Assembly (NCBI GenBank): GCA_947643295.1
Contig: CANRVM010000061.1
Coordinates: forward strand, 1 to 6,644
Source of the DNA: an uncultured Mycoplasmatota bacterium
Lineage (GTDB): Bacteria; Bacillota_I; Bacilli_A; RF39; UBA660
Direction: 5' to 3'
Length of the DNA: 6,644 nt
Shown here: piece by piece, positions 6,252-6,644 of the stretch
Layout: each line of letters begins with the position of its first letter
Position numbering within the stretch: position 1 is the stretch's first letter
The notes under the pieces: generated by a model
What the model saw: only the letters and a program-made list of their open reading frames with translations
Databases searched by the model: none
Told to the model about the DNA's origin: nothing
Program-made: the position numbers and the translations under genes

Positions 6252-6281
6252 CTAACAGATATGACAATTTTATGGTATACT
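6252..6281 (+). promoter_or_regulatory. Extended -10 promoter of the 91-residue ORF
   Basis: TATACT (6276-6281) is preceded by TGG (6273-6275), giving an extended -10 of the form TGnTATACT. CTAACA (6252-6257, 4 of 6 to TTGACA) lies 18 bases upstream. A start near 6288 would give a leader of about 38 bases, including GAGGG at 6315-6319, 6 bases before the ATG at 6326. With the terminator upstream this makes an independent transcription unit. Confidence 0.5.
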
Positions 6282-6325
6282 TAAAATGGATAAAAGAGAG
6301 AACAAAATAGAAATGAGGGTTTCAT

Positions 6326-6601
6326 ATGTTTAAAAAAGTCAAAGAATCTCCTTTAAATTACTGGGAGAAAAGTTCTTACTTATTAGCAATACCAAAAAAG
6401 GAAGAAGAAGATCTTTTGAAAGATAGTTTAGAAAGAGTAGCTATGATTCCAGAAGTCGAAATTAAAGAAAAACAATTACATGCTGAAAAAAGCTTGGTAA
6501 CTTTACGATTGGTTTATGAAAAAGAGGAGTATGAGGTGGGTTTTTATCCTGGAGGAGTATCCGTTCCAGAGTATTATTTGAATAAAAACTTTTATGACTA
6601 G
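6326..6601 (+). CDS. 91-residue protein, resembles the N-terminal part of DUF4026-type proteins; possibly truncated
   Basis: It is well supported as expressed: GAGGG 6 bases before the ATG and an extended -10 promoter upstream. The sequence 'SSYLLAIPKKEEEDLLKDSLERV' (16-38) followed by 'TLRLVYEKEEYEVGFYPGGVSVPEYYL' (59-85) reminds me of the opening of DUF4026 proteins, which are several hundred residues long and of unknown function. That link is from memory of the family, not from a search. If right, the TAG at 6599 cuts the protein before its main domain. A second in-frame TAG follows four codons later at 6608, and the remaining window bases show no obvious continuation in another frame. It has no signal peptide or membrane segment and is rich in Lys and Glu. 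It could instead be a genuine small protein, a sequence-error frameshift, or a decaying gene. Confidence 0.6.
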   Translation: MFKKVKESPLNYWEKSSYLLAIPKKEEEDLLKDSLERVAMIPEVEIKEKQLHAEKSLVTLRLVYEKEEYEVGFYPGGVSVPEYYLNKNFYD

Positions 6602-6619
6602 CCACAATAGTCAAAAAAG
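6584..6619 (-). terminator. Long hairpin over the stop of the 91-residue ORF, terminator-like on the minus strand
   Basis: CTTTT-A-TGACTA (6589-6600) pairs with TAGTCA-A-AAAAG (6608-6619), a 12-position stem with one A-A mismatch and a 7-base loop. The plus-strand 3' side has no T tract. On the minus strand the stem is followed at once by TTTTTATT (6588 downward), the form of an intrinsic terminator. That suggests a convergent minus-strand gene ending at or just right of the window edge: two minus frames stay open from the edge to stops at 6613-6611 and 6600-6598. The gene itself cannot be verified here. Confidence 0.45.
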
Positions 6620-6644
6620 TGGTATTCTAATAATAGACAATATA

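Noticed and set aside
6111..6325. Riboswitch, tRNA or mobile-element remnant in the longest gene-free stretch
   Set aside because: Apart from the terminator and the promoter listed, no conserved aptamer core, cloverleaf or terminal inverted repeat is visible.
1..6644. Mollicute genetic code (TGA as Trp)
   Set aside because: TGA ends the LysR and coaE-like genes at the expected family lengths, and Trp is encoded by TGG throughout.

Overview
The window comes from an AT-rich, low-GC Gram-positive genome. The evidence is A/T-biased codons, strong AGGAGG-type ribosome binding sites, intrinsic terminators and a sortase-type wall-anchoring tail. TGA ends the LysR gene and the coaE-like gene, so the standard bacterial code applies and this is not a TGA=Trp Mollicute. 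An uncultured gut-type Bacilli/Erysipelotrichia relative is a reasonable guess, but the sequence alone cannot fix the taxon.

Layout. (1) 1-731, plus strand: the 3' end of a cell-wall-anchored surface protein with a fimbrial isopeptide-type domain and a VPNTG sorting signal, cut by the window edge. (2) 742-778: a terminator hairpin that works in both directions between two convergent units. (3) 2622 down to 789, minus strand: a tight three-gene operon of dephospho-CoA kinase-like P-loop protein (coaE-like), phosphopantetheine adenylyltransferase (coaD) and a metallo-beta-lactamase-fold protein. The genes overlap by 4 and 10 bases. The first two would perform the last two steps of coenzyme A synthesis. 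The MBL protein lacks the first two histidines of its metal motif. (4) 2623-2713: a compact divergent control region with a perfect 7-bp inverted repeat over the minus-strand -10 box. (5) 2714-6110, plus strand: a LysR-type regulator, a 635-residue protein I do not recognise, which looks internally duplicated, and a Nudix hydrolase, closed by a terminator. (6) 6326-6601, plus strand: a separately promoted 91-residue ORF resembling the N-terminal part of a longer uncharacterised family (DUF4026-like, from memory). It probably ends early, and its stop codon lies inside a long hairpin.

How the genes fit together. The CoA operon and the LysR gene share a promoter region, so LysR control of CoA synthesis, of itself, or of the downstream pair is the natural hypothesis. 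No tRNA, rRNA, CRISPR array, insertion sequence or phage module is visible. The least conventional items are the duplicated 635-residue protein, the altered MBL metal site and the truncated ORF with its hairpin.
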